Below, piece by piece: positions 18,572 through 28,121 of a stretch of 64,000 nt of DNA. This DNA is from Desulfosporosinus lacus DSM 15449 (lineage in GTDB: Bacteria; Bacillota; Desulfitobacteriia; Desulfitobacteriales; Desulfitobacteriaceae). The stretch is taken from positions 62,001-126,000 of the forward strand of contig NZ_FQXJ01000015.1 in assembly GCF_900129935.1 (NCBI RefSeq). The letters are read 5' to 3'. The stretch's first letter is position 1; the number at the start of each line of letters is the position of its first letter. Position numbers and translations under genes: made by a program. The notes under the pieces are model-generated. The model was not told the DNA's origin. It saw only the letters and a list, made by a program, of their open reading frames with translations, and ran no database searches.

Positions 18572-19963
18572 TTAAAACTCGCTGGAATTGGCTGTTCTGG
18601 GAAAAGAGATTACGTCTCGGATATTGGATATTCCCGTCAAATACATAATAACCCGTTCAAATCCCAGACCATACCCGGCATGTTTTACTCCGCCGTACCG
18701 TCTAAGATCAAGGTACCACCAATAATCCTCTGCCTTTAAACCGGCTTCTTGCATACGACCTTCTAAAACCTCGATTCGTTCCTCCCGTTGGCTTCCCCCA
18801 ATGATTTCACCGACTCCGGGAACGAGCAGATCCATAGCTGCTACCGTCTTGTTATCGTCATTCAAACGCATATAGAAGGCTTTAATTCCCTTTGGATAAT
18901 CCGACACAAAGACAGGTTTTTGGAAGATCTTTTCTGTGAGATAACGCTCATGCTCAGTTTGAAGGTCCATCCCCCATTGAACAGGATACTCAAACTTGGC
19001 ATTTTCCTTTTCCAGCAGTTCCACGGCTTCAGTATAGGTAACACGAGCAAATTCTGAGTTCAGGATATTTTCTAAACGGTCAAACAAGGTCTTATCAACA
19101 AAGTTATTAAAGAAAGCCATTTCCTCCGGAGCATTGTCCAAGGCATATTGGATCAAAAACTTCATCATTTCTTCAGCTAAATTCATGTTATCTGCCAAGT
19201 CTGCAAAGGCGATCTCTGGCTCGATCATCCAAAACTCCGCAGCATGTCTCGCCGTATTTGAATTTTCTGCTCGAAAGGTGGGACCAAAGGTATAAACGTT
19301 TCGGAATGCCATGCAATAGGTCTCTACATTAAGCTGGCCACTTACAGTCAGGCTCGTAACCCGTCCAAAGAAGTCTTTGGAAAAATCAACGTTTCCCTCG
19401 GCATCCTTGGGAGGATTAGCCAAATCTAGGGCGGTTACCTTAAACATCTCTCCAGCACCTTCAGCATCACTTCCTGTGATGATGGGAGTATGAACATAGA
19501 CATACCCCTTTTCCTGGAAAAACTTGTGAACCGCATAGGCAATCATTGACCGCACACGAAAAACGGCCGCAAAAGTATTAGTTCTGGGGCGCAAATGCGC
19601 AATCGTTCTTAAATATTCAAAGGTATGCCGCTTCTTTTGCAGGGGATAATCAGTAGCTGCCAGGGAAAGCACCTCAATGTTCTCCGCCTTTAATTCAAAT
19701 GGTTGTTTGGCTCCCGGTGAAGGGACCAGTTCTCCTTGAATGCGAATTGCAGAGCTAATGGTGAGCTTGCCAATCTCCGCGAAGTTGGTAAGACTATCTT
19801 CAAAAACTACTTGAATATTTTCAAAGAAACTCCCATCATTTATCTCTATAAAACCAAACGCCTTGGAAGTACGAACTGTGCGAACCCATCCAGACAGTTC
19901 CACTTTTTGATTGAGAAACCGAGTCGTCTCTCTGTGAATTTCCTTAACCAGTGTCGATTGCAT
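18572..19963 (-). CDS. asnS: asparaginyl-tRNA synthetase
   Basis: A 463-residue class IIb synthetase that charges tRNA(Asn). The N-terminal OB-fold anticodon domain begins [23 protein letters not shown]. Class II motif 1 ([17 protein letters not shown]), motif 2 ([21 protein letters not shown], with the Asn-type [11 protein letters not shown]) and motif 3 ([28 protein letters not shown] ending) are intact. The length is normal. AGGAGGG precedes the ATG. A promoter with TTGAGA and TATAAA lies upstream. The genome also encodes GatCAB, so the amidotransferase is probably needed mainly for tRNA(Gln). Confidence 0.98.
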   Translation of the reverse strand: MQSTLVKEIHRETTRFLNQKVELSGWVRTVRTSKAFGFIEINDGSFFENIQVVFEDSLTNFAEIGKLTISSAIRIQGELVPSPGAKQPFELKAENIEVLSLAATDYPLQKKRHTFEYLRTIAHLRPRTNTFAAVFRVRSMIAYAVHKFFQEKGYVYVHTPIITGSDAEGAGEMFKVTALDLANPPKDAEGNVDFSKDFFGRVTSLTVSGQLNVETYCMAFRNVYTFGPTFRAENSNTARHAAEFWMIEPEIAFADLADNMNLAEEMMKFLIQYALDNAPEEMAFFNNFVDKTLFDRLENILNSEFARVTYTEAVELLEKENAKFEYPVQWGMDLQTEHERYLTEKIFQKPVFVSDYPKGIKAFYMRLNDDNKTVAAMDLLVPGVGEIIGGSQREERIEVLEGRMQEAGLKAEDYWWYLDLRRYGGVKHAGYGLGFERVIMYLTGISNIRDVISFPRTANSSEF

Positions 19964-20010
19964 AGATTCCCTCCTGAAGCCATCCTATTAAGAATGTAAG
20001 AATTTCCTAT

Positions 20011-20039
20011 TTTATAATTATACCTGAATAAATTCTCAA
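20011..20039 (-). promoter_or_regulatory. asnS promoter (sigma-A type)
   Basis: On the minus strand TTGAGA (20034-20039) and TATAAA (20011-20016) are separated by 17 bp. They overlap the very end of the chemotaxis receptor gene region. Confidence 0.5.
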
Positions 20040-20041
20040 CT

Positions 20042-22060
20042 TCAAATTACAAAACGCTTACTTTGAGTCTTCATTTCCTCCATCAATCCCATTAGCTCAC
20101 TAATACTGTCCCCTATGGTATAGGTCGTTGCACTCATTTCTTCGGTTGAAGCTGCAATTTCCTCTGCAGCGGCCGCATCTTCTTGGCACATGCCCAAAAT
20201 ATCAGAGACTGACCTTGTAATTGCCTGTCCCATCTGAACAACTTGCTGAACCTCTTCCTCCATGACTCCTAACATATGAGCTACAACTTGCGTCCCTTGG
20301 GATATTTCTGAAAATTGTTCCAAGGCCAGATTTCCAATGTCTGATTGTTCTTTGATCAAATGGACCGCTTCTTCCGAAGCTTGGGCTGAGTTTTCTACAT
20401 TTAAAGTCACTTGATCGATCAGCCCCGCAATCTGAGAAGCACTTTCCCTTGACCCTTCAGCTAACTTGCGAACTTCTTCGGCCACGACGGCAAATCCTCG
20501 TCCGGCTTCCCCTGCACGCGCCGCCTCAATGGCAGCATTAAGGGCAAGGAGATTCGTCTGATCAGAAATCCCAGTAATGATCTGAGTAATTCCCCGAATT
20601 TGTCCGGTTTGTTCTTTAAGAAGGTGACTTCCGGTCTGGATTTCTTCCACTTTTTCCGTAAAGGTTCGCATCTTCTCCGCTAGATTTTTCATTATTGATT
20701 CTCCACTGACCGTCCGTCCACTTACGTCAGAGGTGCTTCCAGCGATACGCTCCATATGTTGGGCCAAAGTTTGAATACTTTGATTGATGCCTTCGCTTTG
20801 TGCACTCATTTCACTCGTACGATGAGTAATAGTTTGAGCACCACTGGCAACCTGGCTTACACTCTCGGCCACTTGGTTTGTTCCATGGGAAGTTTGATCG
20901 ACAGCTAATGAAATTTCCTTTGTCGAACTCTCCACCCGTTCCACCACTTGGTTAATCGAAGAACATATTTCCTTGGTATTCTCCAACATCTTTTTCATAG
21001 CCAGGGCTAAGGTTTCCAACTCTCCATACCAATTTGTTTTAATGTCAATTTTTAAATTACCTGTCGCAAGGACCTCCGCATCTTCCGTTAAGCGAATTAT
21101 TGGCCGGGTAAGAGTTAAAGAGACAAAATATCCTGCCACTACTCCTATTACAAGCACCACTAATCCAACCAGCAAGACCCATCGATTTAGAGCATTTAAT
21201 TCTTGTACCACCCCATCCCGTGAAACTGCGGTCTTAATATAACCTTTCACATCACCACGGTAATCTTTAAAGGGAATGAGTGAGACATTAAATCGACCGT
21301 CTCCACTCACACTAAATTGAGCCTGTCCATCAGCTAATGCCTTCACAGTGCTTTCGGACATTGTAAAGTCATCTTGACCGGTACCCGCTAGCAACCCGCC
21401 ATTCTCTTTCACGTTTTTAACCATGGAAGCCGATGGATCTAGAAGATAAATAAAATAATCTCCTGGGTTCTTCTTCTGTAACGCTAGTAAAAAGTCTTCA
21501 CCGAAGTCCATTCCGTATTCTACTGTACCAACCCACTGATCTTGATACTTGACCGGAACAACAACTCGAAAACCATATCCTTCGACCCCTTCTTCCAGTC
21601 CTTCCACAATCTTATGTTCTGTATTGGCCGCCACTACTGTAGGCCGAATCTTTGACAGGTCATCTCCAAATTTTTTCGGCGAATGTGCTCTATAAAATGA
21701 AGTGGCCGGTGCGAGATGAAATTGGAGTTGGCTAAAGCCTTCTTGCTTAATCTCGTCAAAAACGGGCTGAACAAGACGTGCAACGGTAGCTCGGTCTTGT
21801 TCAGCCAAAGCCTTCGCCACATCAGGGTTCATAGTCATCGAGAGTACTGAGGACCTTGCCCGATCCATACGATTTATGAATTCATCCTGTATTCCTTGTT
21901 CTACGAGTTTTTGCGTTTGGAGTTCGCTTGTTTTGAGCAGTTTCTCGGCATTCCATAAACTTGCACCGGATAAGGCCGCCACCACAACAACAATCACGAT
22001 ACCAGCGATGAGAGTAATTCGGGTCTTAATTGACATGGAACGTTTGGTCCCCTTAGGCAT
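20042..22060 (-). CDS. methyl-accepting chemotaxis protein with periplasmic Cache domain
   Basis: A 672-residue receptor. An N-terminal transmembrane segment ([22 protein letters not shown]) is followed by a double-Cache type extracellular sensor (about 60-290; [23 protein letters not shown] is typical of the dCache_3 group). A second span ([22 protein letters not shown]) leads to a HAMP domain and a long signalling coil. Its hairpin tip reads [43 protein letters not shown]. The ligand is unknown. It is a single gene between asnS and a degraded region; GGGGAGG precedes the ATG. Confidence 0.96.
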   Translation of the reverse strand: MPKGTKRSMSIKTRITLIAGIVIVVVVAALSGASLWNAEKLLKTSELQTQKLVEQGIQDEFINRMDRARSSVLSMTMNPDVAKALAEQDRATVARLVQPVFDEIKQEGFSQLQFHLAPATSFYRAHSPKKFGDDLSKIRPTVVAANTEHKIVEGLEEGVEGYGFRVVVPVKYQDQWVGTVEYGMDFGEDFLLALQKKNPGDYFIYLLDPSASMVKNVKENGGLLAGTGQDDFTMSESTVKALADGQAQFSVSGDGRFNVSLIPFKDYRGDVKGYIKTAVSRDGVVQELNALNRWVLLVGLVVLVIGVVAGYFVSLTLTRPIIRLTEDAEVLATGNLKIDIKTNWYGELETLALAMKKMLENTKEICSSINQVVERVESSTKEISLAVDQTSHGTNQVAESVSQVASGAQTITHRTSEMSAQSEGINQSIQTLAQHMERIAGSTSDVSGRTVSGESIMKNLAEKMRTFTEKVEEIQTGSHLLKEQTGQIRGITQIITGISDQTNLLALNAAIEAARAGEAGRGFAVVAEEVRKLAEGSRESASQIAGLIDQVTLNVENSAQASEEAVHLIKEQSDIGNLALEQFSEISQGTQVVAHMLGVMEEEVQQVVQMGQAITRSVSDILGMCQEDAAAAEEIAASTEEMSATTYTIGDSISELMGLMEEMKTQSKRFVI

Positions 22061-22714
22061 AAAAATCCTCCCCTAACTCCTAATTTGTTACAGATTATTA
22101 CTTTTTTCTTTAATTTTGTTACAATAAAAAACCAGCTAATTAATATGCTGGATTGAAGCTATACAGCTGTTCAAGATTGCACAAATTAACCTCGAAGAGA
22201 AACTATATCTTCGAGGCCTGCATTTCATTCATTTTCAAAACGTTTAAAACCAATAAAGCACCTCTCTTTAACATTTATTGCTTTTAAATTAAACGTTAAA
22301 ATTTTCTAGTATCACTATAATATACTACTTCAGGTAAAAGGAATGAAATTTGAGTGACATATTTAATGTCATGTATACGACCTTTAATCAATTATTTGAC
22401 GTATTAAACAACTCTAAAAAAGTAGCAACAGAGTACTTCCCAATTATCAGAAAGTCTCTGTTGCTTTAATATTCTTTATGAAATAATAACTAGAAAACTG
22501 TGACTAAACTAGAGATTGGTAAAAAGTCGAACAAGGGGGAAGGCAAAATGACAAACTTTACTTCCCAAATTGATGTTAGGAAATTCGCTCCAAAAGATAA
22601 GCAAGCAAATATCTTCAGTACCTGGAAGAGGGACCGGACGTCTGGCGTGTCGCCATTATAAAGCAGTAACAATCATCTCTTCTTAAAACTAAACCCAACA
22701 AATCTTTAACCGTA
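22061..22714. other. 654-bp region without an intact gene
   Basis: The stretch holds two hairpins and one gene remnant. The first hairpin is CCTCGAAGA...TCTTCGAGG (22190-22216). The second is AGCAACAGAG...CTCTGTTGCT (22424-22465), lengthened by four inner pairs. The remnant is the internally deleted DUF2249 gene at 22548-22669. Otherwise it is AT-rich and non-coding. Confidence 0.6.
22548..22669 (+). pseudogene. DUF2249 protein gene with internal deletion
   Basis: From ATG 22548 (GGGGGAAGG upstream) the frame encodes a DUF2249-type N-terminus (SQIDVRKFAPKDKQANIFSTW) for 26 residues. The family's C-terminal signature EEGPDVWRVAIIKQ then follows immediately in the +1 frame and ends at TAA 22667-22669. 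The core with the NDHDPKPLYYQ region is absent, about 40-45 residues. The junction ACCTGGAAGAGG can be read as the Thr-Trp codons of the N-side and as the Leu-Glu-Glu codons of the C-side, pointing to a microhomology deletion. In the original frame translation stops after 37 residues. DUF2249 proteins are small cytoplasmic proteins of unknown role found in anaerobic respiration loci. Confidence 0.75.
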
Positions 22715-23191
22715 TTAAACGCCGAGGAGCTCCTTTAGGAGTTCGTCAGTCAAATCTTCCTCCGAATAAAGTGGGATTTTATGTTCTCTCAACAGCGATG
22801 CAGTCACTCCCTGCCCAGGGATTGTTCGATGTGTAAAGCTACCATCATAGATATAATTCACTCCACAAGAAGGGCTTCGTTCCTTAAGTATCGCCGCTGA
22901 AACTTCCAGCATCTCTGAGATTTTCAGAACTTCATATGCCCCTTTTATGAACTGACCAGTTACATATTCCCCATGCTCTCCCTGTGCAAGACTCTGTCCA
23001 CTAAGGACTTCCTGACCACTCCCATTAAGAATCTCCACCGGTTCCCGTGGAGTTGGCAACCCCCCTAGTTGTTCAGGGCAAACCGGAATAAATCTTCCTA
23101 AGGAGCAATATTTCAGGATTAATGCATGAGCATTAGACTCACCATTATACTTTGTATTCAGCCCCAGCAAACAAGCACTGACTAGAATCAC
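22715..23191 (-). CDS. DUF523 family protein
   Basis: A 158-residue DUF523 (COG1683) protein of unknown function. The conserved N-terminus ILVSACLLGLNTKYNG, the CPEQLGGLPTPREPVEI segment and the Cys-containing SPSCGVNYIYDGSFT are all there; the conserved cysteines suggest metal or Fe-S binding. The start is GTG with GAGGGAG upstream. It is on the same strand as, and 36 bp downstream of, the MutS-like gene, so cotranscription is likely. Confidence 0.9.
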   Translation of the reverse strand: MILVSACLLGLNTKYNGESNAHALILKYCSLGRFIPVCPEQLGGLPTPREPVEILNGSGQEVLSGQSLAQGEHGEYVTGQFIKGAYEVLKISEMLEVSAAILKERSPSCGVNYIYDGSFTHRTIPGQGVTASLLREHKIPLYSEEDLTDELLKELLGV

Positions 23192-23227
23192 TGTACTCTC
23201 CCTCTCATTACAAGATCCCTTGACAGC

Positions 23228-25033
23228 CTACGCTAATCCATCCACATCAATACCCGCCATTTTAATCAGATACATGGCGTTGCGAGTGGTTGAAATCCCT
23301 GGGCGAAGTTTATAGTCAAAATGAATCTCATCATTTTTATAATACTCACGAAAATGATAGTTACGAATTCTTCGATCACTTTCTCTTTCCATGTCTCCCA
23401 GTTCTAAGTCATGAGTAGAAACCATACCCATCGCTCCCGCCTTACTCAATTGCTGAATTAAAACCTTAGCACCAGCATGTCGATCTTGCGAGTTCGTTCC
23501 TTTAAATATCTCATCTAAGAGAAAAAAGATGTTCGAAGAAGCCTTCGAGGCACTAACGATCTGTTTAATTCTTAACAATTCCGCGTAGAAGGAAGAAATA
23601 TTTTCTCCTAAGTTATCACTCACGCGCATACAGGTATAAAGTTGTAACACAGAACAGCTAAAGGTCTGAGCACACACAGGCGCTCCGGCATAGGCCAAGA
23701 CGAGATTGATTCCTACAGTCCGAAGTAAAGTGCTTTTTCCAGACATGTTGGAACCCGTTATTAACAAAATTCCCGAGCGTTTTTGAATAGATATGTCATT
23801 ACAGATCGAACCACTCAATAGCGGGTGCCCTATTCTGACTGCGGTAATGCCCTCTTCGGAGGTAATCTTCGGAAATCCCCATTCAGGGTGATCGAAATGA
23901 ATAGTTGCCAGACTTGATAATGCCTCCAACTCAGCAATTGTCTCTACCCAACGGCCAAGAGATCGCCCAGATTTCTCTTTCCAGGATTCTAAAGCAATCA
24001 TACACTGGATATCCCAAAGTGTAAGTATATTAATGATTAAAAAAACTGCATTATTCCTGTTAGCTATCAAGTCGGCCAAACCCGATAGTTTTCTAATCTG
24101 TTCAAAGGCAGGCTTGTTGTCCCGATCATATAAGTCCTTCTTTAAAGCCTGCAGGCAGTCAGATTTAAAAGATCGCTTTTCAAACCGCTCTAACATCTTT
24201 TCATAAACTCTGATATTTTCTTTATAAGAATAAACCGCATTCAAAGCCTTACCTCTTTGCTTTCCGACAAAAAGGATAATCGACTGAATAATAATACCTG
24301 TAAGTGGATACCAAAATGATACTTTTGCAGTTATAAAATAAAGAAGCAAAAAGCTGACTGTCATAATCGGTAATGCACGGGCTAAAATCAAGACTCCCAT
24401 TCTAAGATAGGAAGAGTCGACATTTTTAGCCCATTCAATGATAGCCTTGGGAGAATTCAGCGGATTCTTGGCCATCCTGGCCTCAGCCAAAAACCTCTGT
24501 CGCCAATTAAGATTTCCTGAAAGCTCCTTAATCGCTTCCTGCCTTTCAAGAATCGTTTCGACTTCTAGCGGAGCCACTGTTAAGCACTCTTTCAGCTTTT
24601 CCCTCCCCCGAAAGGTCTTTGCTGTAGTGATCCATTGAAAGAGAGAATTAGTTCCAAAAAGGTCAAGATCCTCTGAAAATGGGTGAGATGGGTCTTTAAA
24701 GTCTTCCCCCTTGTCAAGGAAGGACTTCCATTCTCCTGTTAAACGCTTCAATGATTGATCATAATTTTCGTACAGTATCTGAATATAGTTTTTTCTTGTT
24801 TTTAAGTTCTGATGCCAAATAACCAGGGTAACAAAAGAAACTGCTGTTAAAATCGCTGAGCCAAGACTCCACGAAGTTTTGTGAGTCATATAAAAAAAGC
24901 TTGCCAGTCCACAACCAGCAAGGAATGTGATGAGCCTTACATTGCTTAATTGGTTAATTCTATGGCTTAGCTTTTCCTTTCGAGCAGCGTAATAATCGGA
25001 CCGTTTTTGATACAGCATTTTGGGTTCATTCAA
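23228..25033 (-). CDS. membrane-anchored MutS-like ATPase
   Basis: A 601-residue protein whose C-terminal 200 residues are a MutS domain V ATPase: Walker A TGSNMSGKSTLLRTVG, Walker B FFLLDEIFKGTNSQDR and the HDLELGDM segment. Residues about 30-75 contain two membrane spans. Another pair lies near 220-265 (LPIMTVSFLLLYFITA, YPLTGIIIQSIILFVG). MutS domain I and other DNA-contact modules are missing, so it is not a classical mismatch-repair MutS. Homologues are annotated only as DNA mismatch repair protein MutS-like. The start is TTG at 25033 with AGGAGG 8 nt upstream. Its cellular job is unknown. Confidence 0.9.
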   Translation of the reverse strand: MNEPKMLYQKRSDYYAARKEKLSHRINQLSNVRLITFLAGCGLASFFYMTHKTSWSLGSAILTAVSFVTLVIWHQNLKTRKNYIQILYENYDQSLKRLTGEWKSFLDKGEDFKDPSHPFSEDLDLFGTNSLFQWITTAKTFRGREKLKECLTVAPLEVETILERQEAIKELSGNLNWRQRFLAEARMAKNPLNSPKAIIEWAKNVDSSYLRMGVLILARALPIMTVSFLLLYFITAKVSFWYPLTGIIIQSIILFVGKQRGKALNAVYSYKENIRVYEKMLERFEKRSFKSDCLQALKKDLYDRDNKPAFEQIRKLSGLADLIANRNNAVFLIINILTLWDIQCMIALESWKEKSGRSLGRWVETIAELEALSSLATIHFDHPEWGFPKITSEEGITAVRIGHPLLSGSICNDISIQKRSGILLITGSNMSGKSTLLRTVGINLVLAYAGAPVCAQTFSCSVLQLYTCMRVSDNLGENISSFYAELLRIKQIVSASKASSNIFFLLDEIFKGTNSQDRHAGAKVLIQQLSKAGAMGMVSTHDLELGDMERESDRRIRNYHFREYYKNDEIHFDYKLRPGISTTRNAMYLIKMAGIDVDGLA

Positions 25034-25179
25034 AAATTTGACCTCCTAATTTAGCTTATGGATTTTAGTTTTCAACCAAGGACTTTAATCGATTATCTTA
25101 ACTATTATACACTAATAGTTTCGCCATTGCTATATTTTGTAAATTAACACCTCCTTCTTCCCTAAGTGATGTAAGGAAT

Positions 25180-25219
25180 CTTGTCCCAGAATCGACAGCG
25201 CTGTCGATTCTGGGACAAG
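25180..25219. repeat. 40-bp perfect palindrome
   Basis: Arms of 20 nt (CTTGTCCCAGAATCGACAGC and its exact reverse complement) meet without a spacer. It is GC-richer than its surroundings. Such a sequence can extrude a cruciform or form a very stable RNA hairpin. No gene boundary explains it. Confidence 0.85.
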
Positions 25220-25347
25220 CCGAAGAGAGGGCTCCCACCCTTGTCGGGATTGCCCAAATTCTGATTTGGATATAGAGGCGGAAAAAGAGTAAGATTCTGG
25301 TTGCCTAAGAGAAAAAAGGGGGTTGGTTTGCAAGCCCTAGTGAACTC

Positions 25348-25437
25348 GTTCAGCTAAAGCTGAACATCGGGGCTTCGGTAGGGGATTCTACCCCCACCGA
25401 AGTAGAAATCGGAACACCCACTTAAAGAAGTGGGTGT
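25348..25437. repeat. cluster of three hairpins resembling an IS200/IS605 right end
   Basis: Three consecutive stem-loops: GTTCAGCT aa AGCTGAAC (25348-25365), CTTCGGT-GGGG with CCCC-ACCGAAG (25373-25402) and ACACCCACTT aaag AAGTGGGTGT (25414-25437). The spacing and the terminal short-loop hairpin resemble the 3' end of IS200/IS605 elements carrying tnpB, where the omega RNA and the right end overlap. No tnpA or intact tnpB is present. The identification rests on structure alone and is tentative. Confidence 0.35.
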
Positions 25438-25454
25438 CTCGGAATTGATTAAGC

Positions 25455-25493
25455 AGGCCTGTAACAAACCTTCATAAAAGTTGTTACAGGCCT
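25455..25493 (-). terminator. hairpin after satP-like gene
   Basis: AGGCCTGTAACAA / TTGTTACAGGCCT, a perfect 13-bp stem with a 13-nt loop, 62 bp downstream of the transporter stop. The T-tract is poor. Confidence 0.55.
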
Positions 25494-25554
25494 TCGATAT
25501 TAACGAGAAGCAGATACTTATTTTATCTATCGAAGAAACATGTTCTGCTATTAC

Positions 25555-26235
25555 TTAGGTACTGCGCTTCTGTCCTTTGGTAATAGTTGCAGCAGGGACT
25601 GGAACTAAAGCACCCTTTTTAATTAGATTAAATGGCTTCCCGAGCGGCAATACTTCACGTCCATAGAAGAACTTGAAAAAAATCGCTCCTGAAGTATAAA
25701 AGCCAATAAGTGAAATAACAAATTCACTCCAACCGGCTACTTTTGCGAATAAAGCAACGGGGCCCATGTTAAAGGACACTGCCGCGAGAGTGAAGAATAA
25801 GACATCAATGAGAATCATCATCAATATAAAAGGTACGTTTACTTCGAATGAAGCTACCGTTATAAAAAGCGAGAAGATCAGGTAGCCGACGAAAACTACT
25901 CCCAACATTTTAGGATCAACAGCTGCTTTCATGCCAGCTCCAAACATTCCGTTAATTGTTGCCCAAGAAAATGCCATCCCAACCCAAAAGAAACCATATG
26001 CCCCTAGAACCGTGCCCCCGAAAATATTCCCCTTTTTAAAATCAATATTTGCCGCAATAATTTGCACAATACCACCTAATAAAGCAGCCCAAACTACCAG
26101 TAAGCCTGTGGAGCTGCCATTAGTAAAGCCTAGTTTAGCAGATGATGCTACGAAACAGACCATCGACAGGCCTAATACGCCAAACGCTGTCGGATCTGCT
26201 CCCGTATAACTAATTTTGATTTCTTGTGTGCTCAT
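25555..26235 (-). CDS. acetate/succinate transporter, GPR1/FUN34/YaaH (SatP) family
   Basis: A 226-residue protein with six predicted membrane spans. The family features are the N-terminal DPTAFGVLGLSMVCFVAS (cf. NPAPLGL), an FFGGIVQIIA-like stretch (LLGGIVQIIAANIDF) and YGFFWVGMAFSW. SatP-type channels move acetate and related monocarboxylates across the membrane. GGGGGA lies upstream of the ATG. A sigma-54 type promoter occurs about 215 bp upstream on the same strand. It is transcribed divergently from the DUF815 ATPase gene. Confidence 0.93.
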   Translation of the reverse strand: MSTQEIKISYTGADPTAFGVLGLSMVCFVASSAKLGFTNGSSTGLLVVWAALLGGIVQIIAANIDFKKGNIFGGTVLGAYGFFWVGMAFSWATINGMFGAGMKAAVDPKMLGVVFVGYLIFSLFITVASFEVNVPFILMMILIDVLFFTLAAVSFNMGPVALFAKVAGWSEFVISLIGFYTSGAIFFKFFYGREVLPLGKPFNLIKKGALVPVPAATITKGQKRST

Positions 26236-26719
26236 TGAGTTTCCCCCTTATCTAAGTAGTTATATGTCACAGTTTGTAGTAAAATAGTTAAGGATTCATT
26301 AGTCTTAGGTATAAATGTATAAATCCAGACAAAATAATTTAACTTTATCCTCCTTTCTATCGTGCATACCAAAACAGATTTAGCTTTAAGAATCACTAGC
26401 AACCTTGATCGTCTCTAAATCAGGTGATTCTGAATCTACTGAATTGTTTTGCAATTTATATGCCACCGACTAAAGTTATGCTTAATTCTTAATAATTCCC
26501 TGCACCAACAAGCTTCCGGCCCTTTTGCCTTTAACTTATCATTAGAAATCTTCATTATACATGTATCCGTCAGTTTACATCTTTTGACCCCTTACATCAA
26601 TTAGTCATAGGATTACTTGTAGAGTAAGTTTGTTTACAAACTGCTACATGTAAATATTAGTTTACACTAAGAATTTTTAAATTCTATCAAGAAGAAAAAT
26701 CAGATGGAGGAACTATTGA
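26236..26719. other. 484-bp divergent intergenic region
   Basis: It contains the satP sigma-54 promoter (26451-26465) and a 7-bp dyad AGTTTGT tt ACAAACT (26637-26652) about 70 bp upstream of the DUF815 gene, a candidate operator. No gene or remnant was found. Confidence 0.55.
26451..26465 (-). promoter_or_regulatory. sigma-54 (-24/-12) promoter for acetate transporter
   Basis: Read on the minus strand the site is TGGCATATAAATTGC. It matches TGGCAY-N5-TTGC exactly, with the GG and GC doublets 10 nt apart. It would give a leader of about 205 nt. Confidence 0.65.
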
Positions 26720-28072
26720 ATGGAGCAAAATGAATTAACGACTACTTTACTGGCATTGGATTCTCTTTCTATTTATAGAGGCTTGCTGGATGATAAAGTT
26801 TTAAGCAGGCTGAAGTCACTAATTAGTTGCATAAACCAAGCAACTAATGAATTTAGAGACGTTGTGAATTTATATAATGATTTTTATTTTGAATTGGCAA
26901 AAAGCGGTAGGGTATCTTTACAAGAATACATAATTGACAAAATAGTCTTCGATGAAAATCCATTTACTTTTAAACCCCAAGCTGTACAAACCGGTGAGTA
27001 TAACAATTTTCTGAAGAAGGCAGTTGCCAATGATTTAAAAGGGCTTCAGCAGGTTTCAAAGCTTACCTCAGGGATGCTTAAGGCAGAAATATCCGAGATA
27101 TTTGATAATAACAGCAATAAAACCTTCATCGAGGCACTTCCTGATTGGGTATCAGAGTTCCAGCCTTCTAATAGTCCTGCTCATATACAACAAATACAAG
27201 AACTGTTTAGCCACTCTAATCATTGGGATGAGTGTCTGGATGAACTTACCCATTTCCATCAAAACTATGGTTGTGGTCTATTTGCCCGTTATATCGCCTT
27301 TGTATGGGAAAAATCCGATGGGCAAGGTTATCTTAAGGGGATAGACAGTCCTGATCCCATCACATTAAATGAACTGGTAGAATACCAGAACGAACGGTCA
27401 AGAGTAATCGAGAATACTTTACAGTTTCTGAAAGGTTTTCCGTCCAACAATGTACTATTATACGGTGATAGAGGTACTGGGAAATCATCGACTGTCAAGG
27501 CGATACTCAATCATTATCATACCCAGGGCTTGCGCATGGTTGAGGTTCCCAAAGCCTATCTCGCCGATTTCCCATTGATTATTAGACATCTGAAAAACAG
27601 GGCTCAAAAGTTCATTATTTTCGTTGATGATCTAGTATTTGGGGATAATGAAGAAAACTACACTTCTCTCAAGGCAGTACTAGAGGGTGGTCTTGAAAGT
27701 AAAACATCTAACATCTTGATCTATGCCACTTCCAATCGCCGACATCTGGTCAAGGAGTACTTTAGTGAACGGGCTGGTTTGCACTCAGGTAACCATAGCG
27801 AAGAAGTTCATGCAGGGGATAGTATGCAGGAGAAGCTTTCCCTCGCAGATCGCTTTGGCATAAATGTTGTATTCTCTTCGCCCGATCAAAACCGTTATCT
27901 CAAAATCGTTGAAGGAATTGCTTCCACTAGAGATTTAAAAATTAGCAAAGAACGATTACAAAGAGAGGCCTTGCAATGGGCACTATGGTATAACGGACGT
28001 TCTGCCAGGACTGCCAGGCAGTTTGTAGATTGGATCGAAGGACATGATTCACTTGAAAATCAAGATGACTAG
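26720..28072 (+). CDS. DUF815 family AAA+ ATPase
   Basis: A 450-residue predicted ATPase of COG2607. The C-terminal half is an AAA module: Walker A LLYGDRGTGKSSTVKAIL (around residue 248), Walker B FIIFVDDLVF and sensor-1-like ILIYATSNRRHLVKEYF. The N-terminal 230 residues are helical and specific to the family. The role is unknown in bacteria. GGAGG lies 9 nt before the ATG. It is the only gene on its transcript and is followed by a strong shared terminator. Confidence 0.92.
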   Translation: MEQNELTTTLLALDSLSIYRGLLDDKVLSRLKSLISCINQATNEFRDVVNLYNDFYFELAKSGRVSLQEYIIDKIVFDENPFTFKPQAVQTGEYNNFLKKAVANDLKGLQQVSKLTSGMLKAEISEIFDNNSNKTFIEALPDWVSEFQPSNSPAHIQQIQELFSHSNHWDECLDELTHFHQNYGCGLFARYIAFVWEKSDGQGYLKGIDSPDPITLNELVEYQNERSRVIENTLQFLKGFPSNNVLLYGDRGTGKSSTVKAILNHYHTQGLRMVEVPKAYLADFPLIIRHLKNRAQKFIIFVDDLVFGDNEENYTSLKAVLEGGLESKTSNILIYATSNRRHLVKEYFSERAGLHSGNHSEEVHAGDSMQEKLSLADRFGINVVFSSPDQNRYLKIVEGIASTRDLKISKERLQREALQWALWYNGRSARTARQFVDWIEGHDSLENQDD

Positions 28073-28074
28073 TC

Positions 28075-28113
28075 AAAAAGAACGCAAGCAGGATTTCTGC
28101 TTGCGTTCTTTTT
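28075..28113. terminator. bidirectional terminator
   Basis: A perfect 17-bp stem (AAAAAGAACGCAAGCAG / CTGCTTGCGTTCTTTTT) with the loop GATTT. It serves both the plus-strand DUF815 gene and the minus-strand glycosylase gene. Confidence 0.92.
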
Positions 28114-28121
28114 ATCATTTA

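Larger units (their letters stand above)
25034..25554. other. 521-bp intergenic region rich in inverted repeats
   Basis: No intact gene is present. The region holds a 40-bp perfect palindrome (25180-25219), three tandem hairpins (25348-25365, 25373-25402, 25414-25437) and the satP terminator (25455-25493). An open reading frame on the minus strand here is a by-product of the palindrome and has no ribosome site. Confidence 0.6.

Noticed and set aside
19964-20041. T-box riboswitch before asnS
   Set aside because: Only about 78 bp separate asnS from the next gene and the conserved T-box core was not seen; an ordinary promoter fits.
25130-25333. 67-codon ORF on the minus strand across the 40-bp palindrome
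   Set aside because: No ribosome site is visible and the frame runs through the palindrome and hairpins; it has no recognisable domain.
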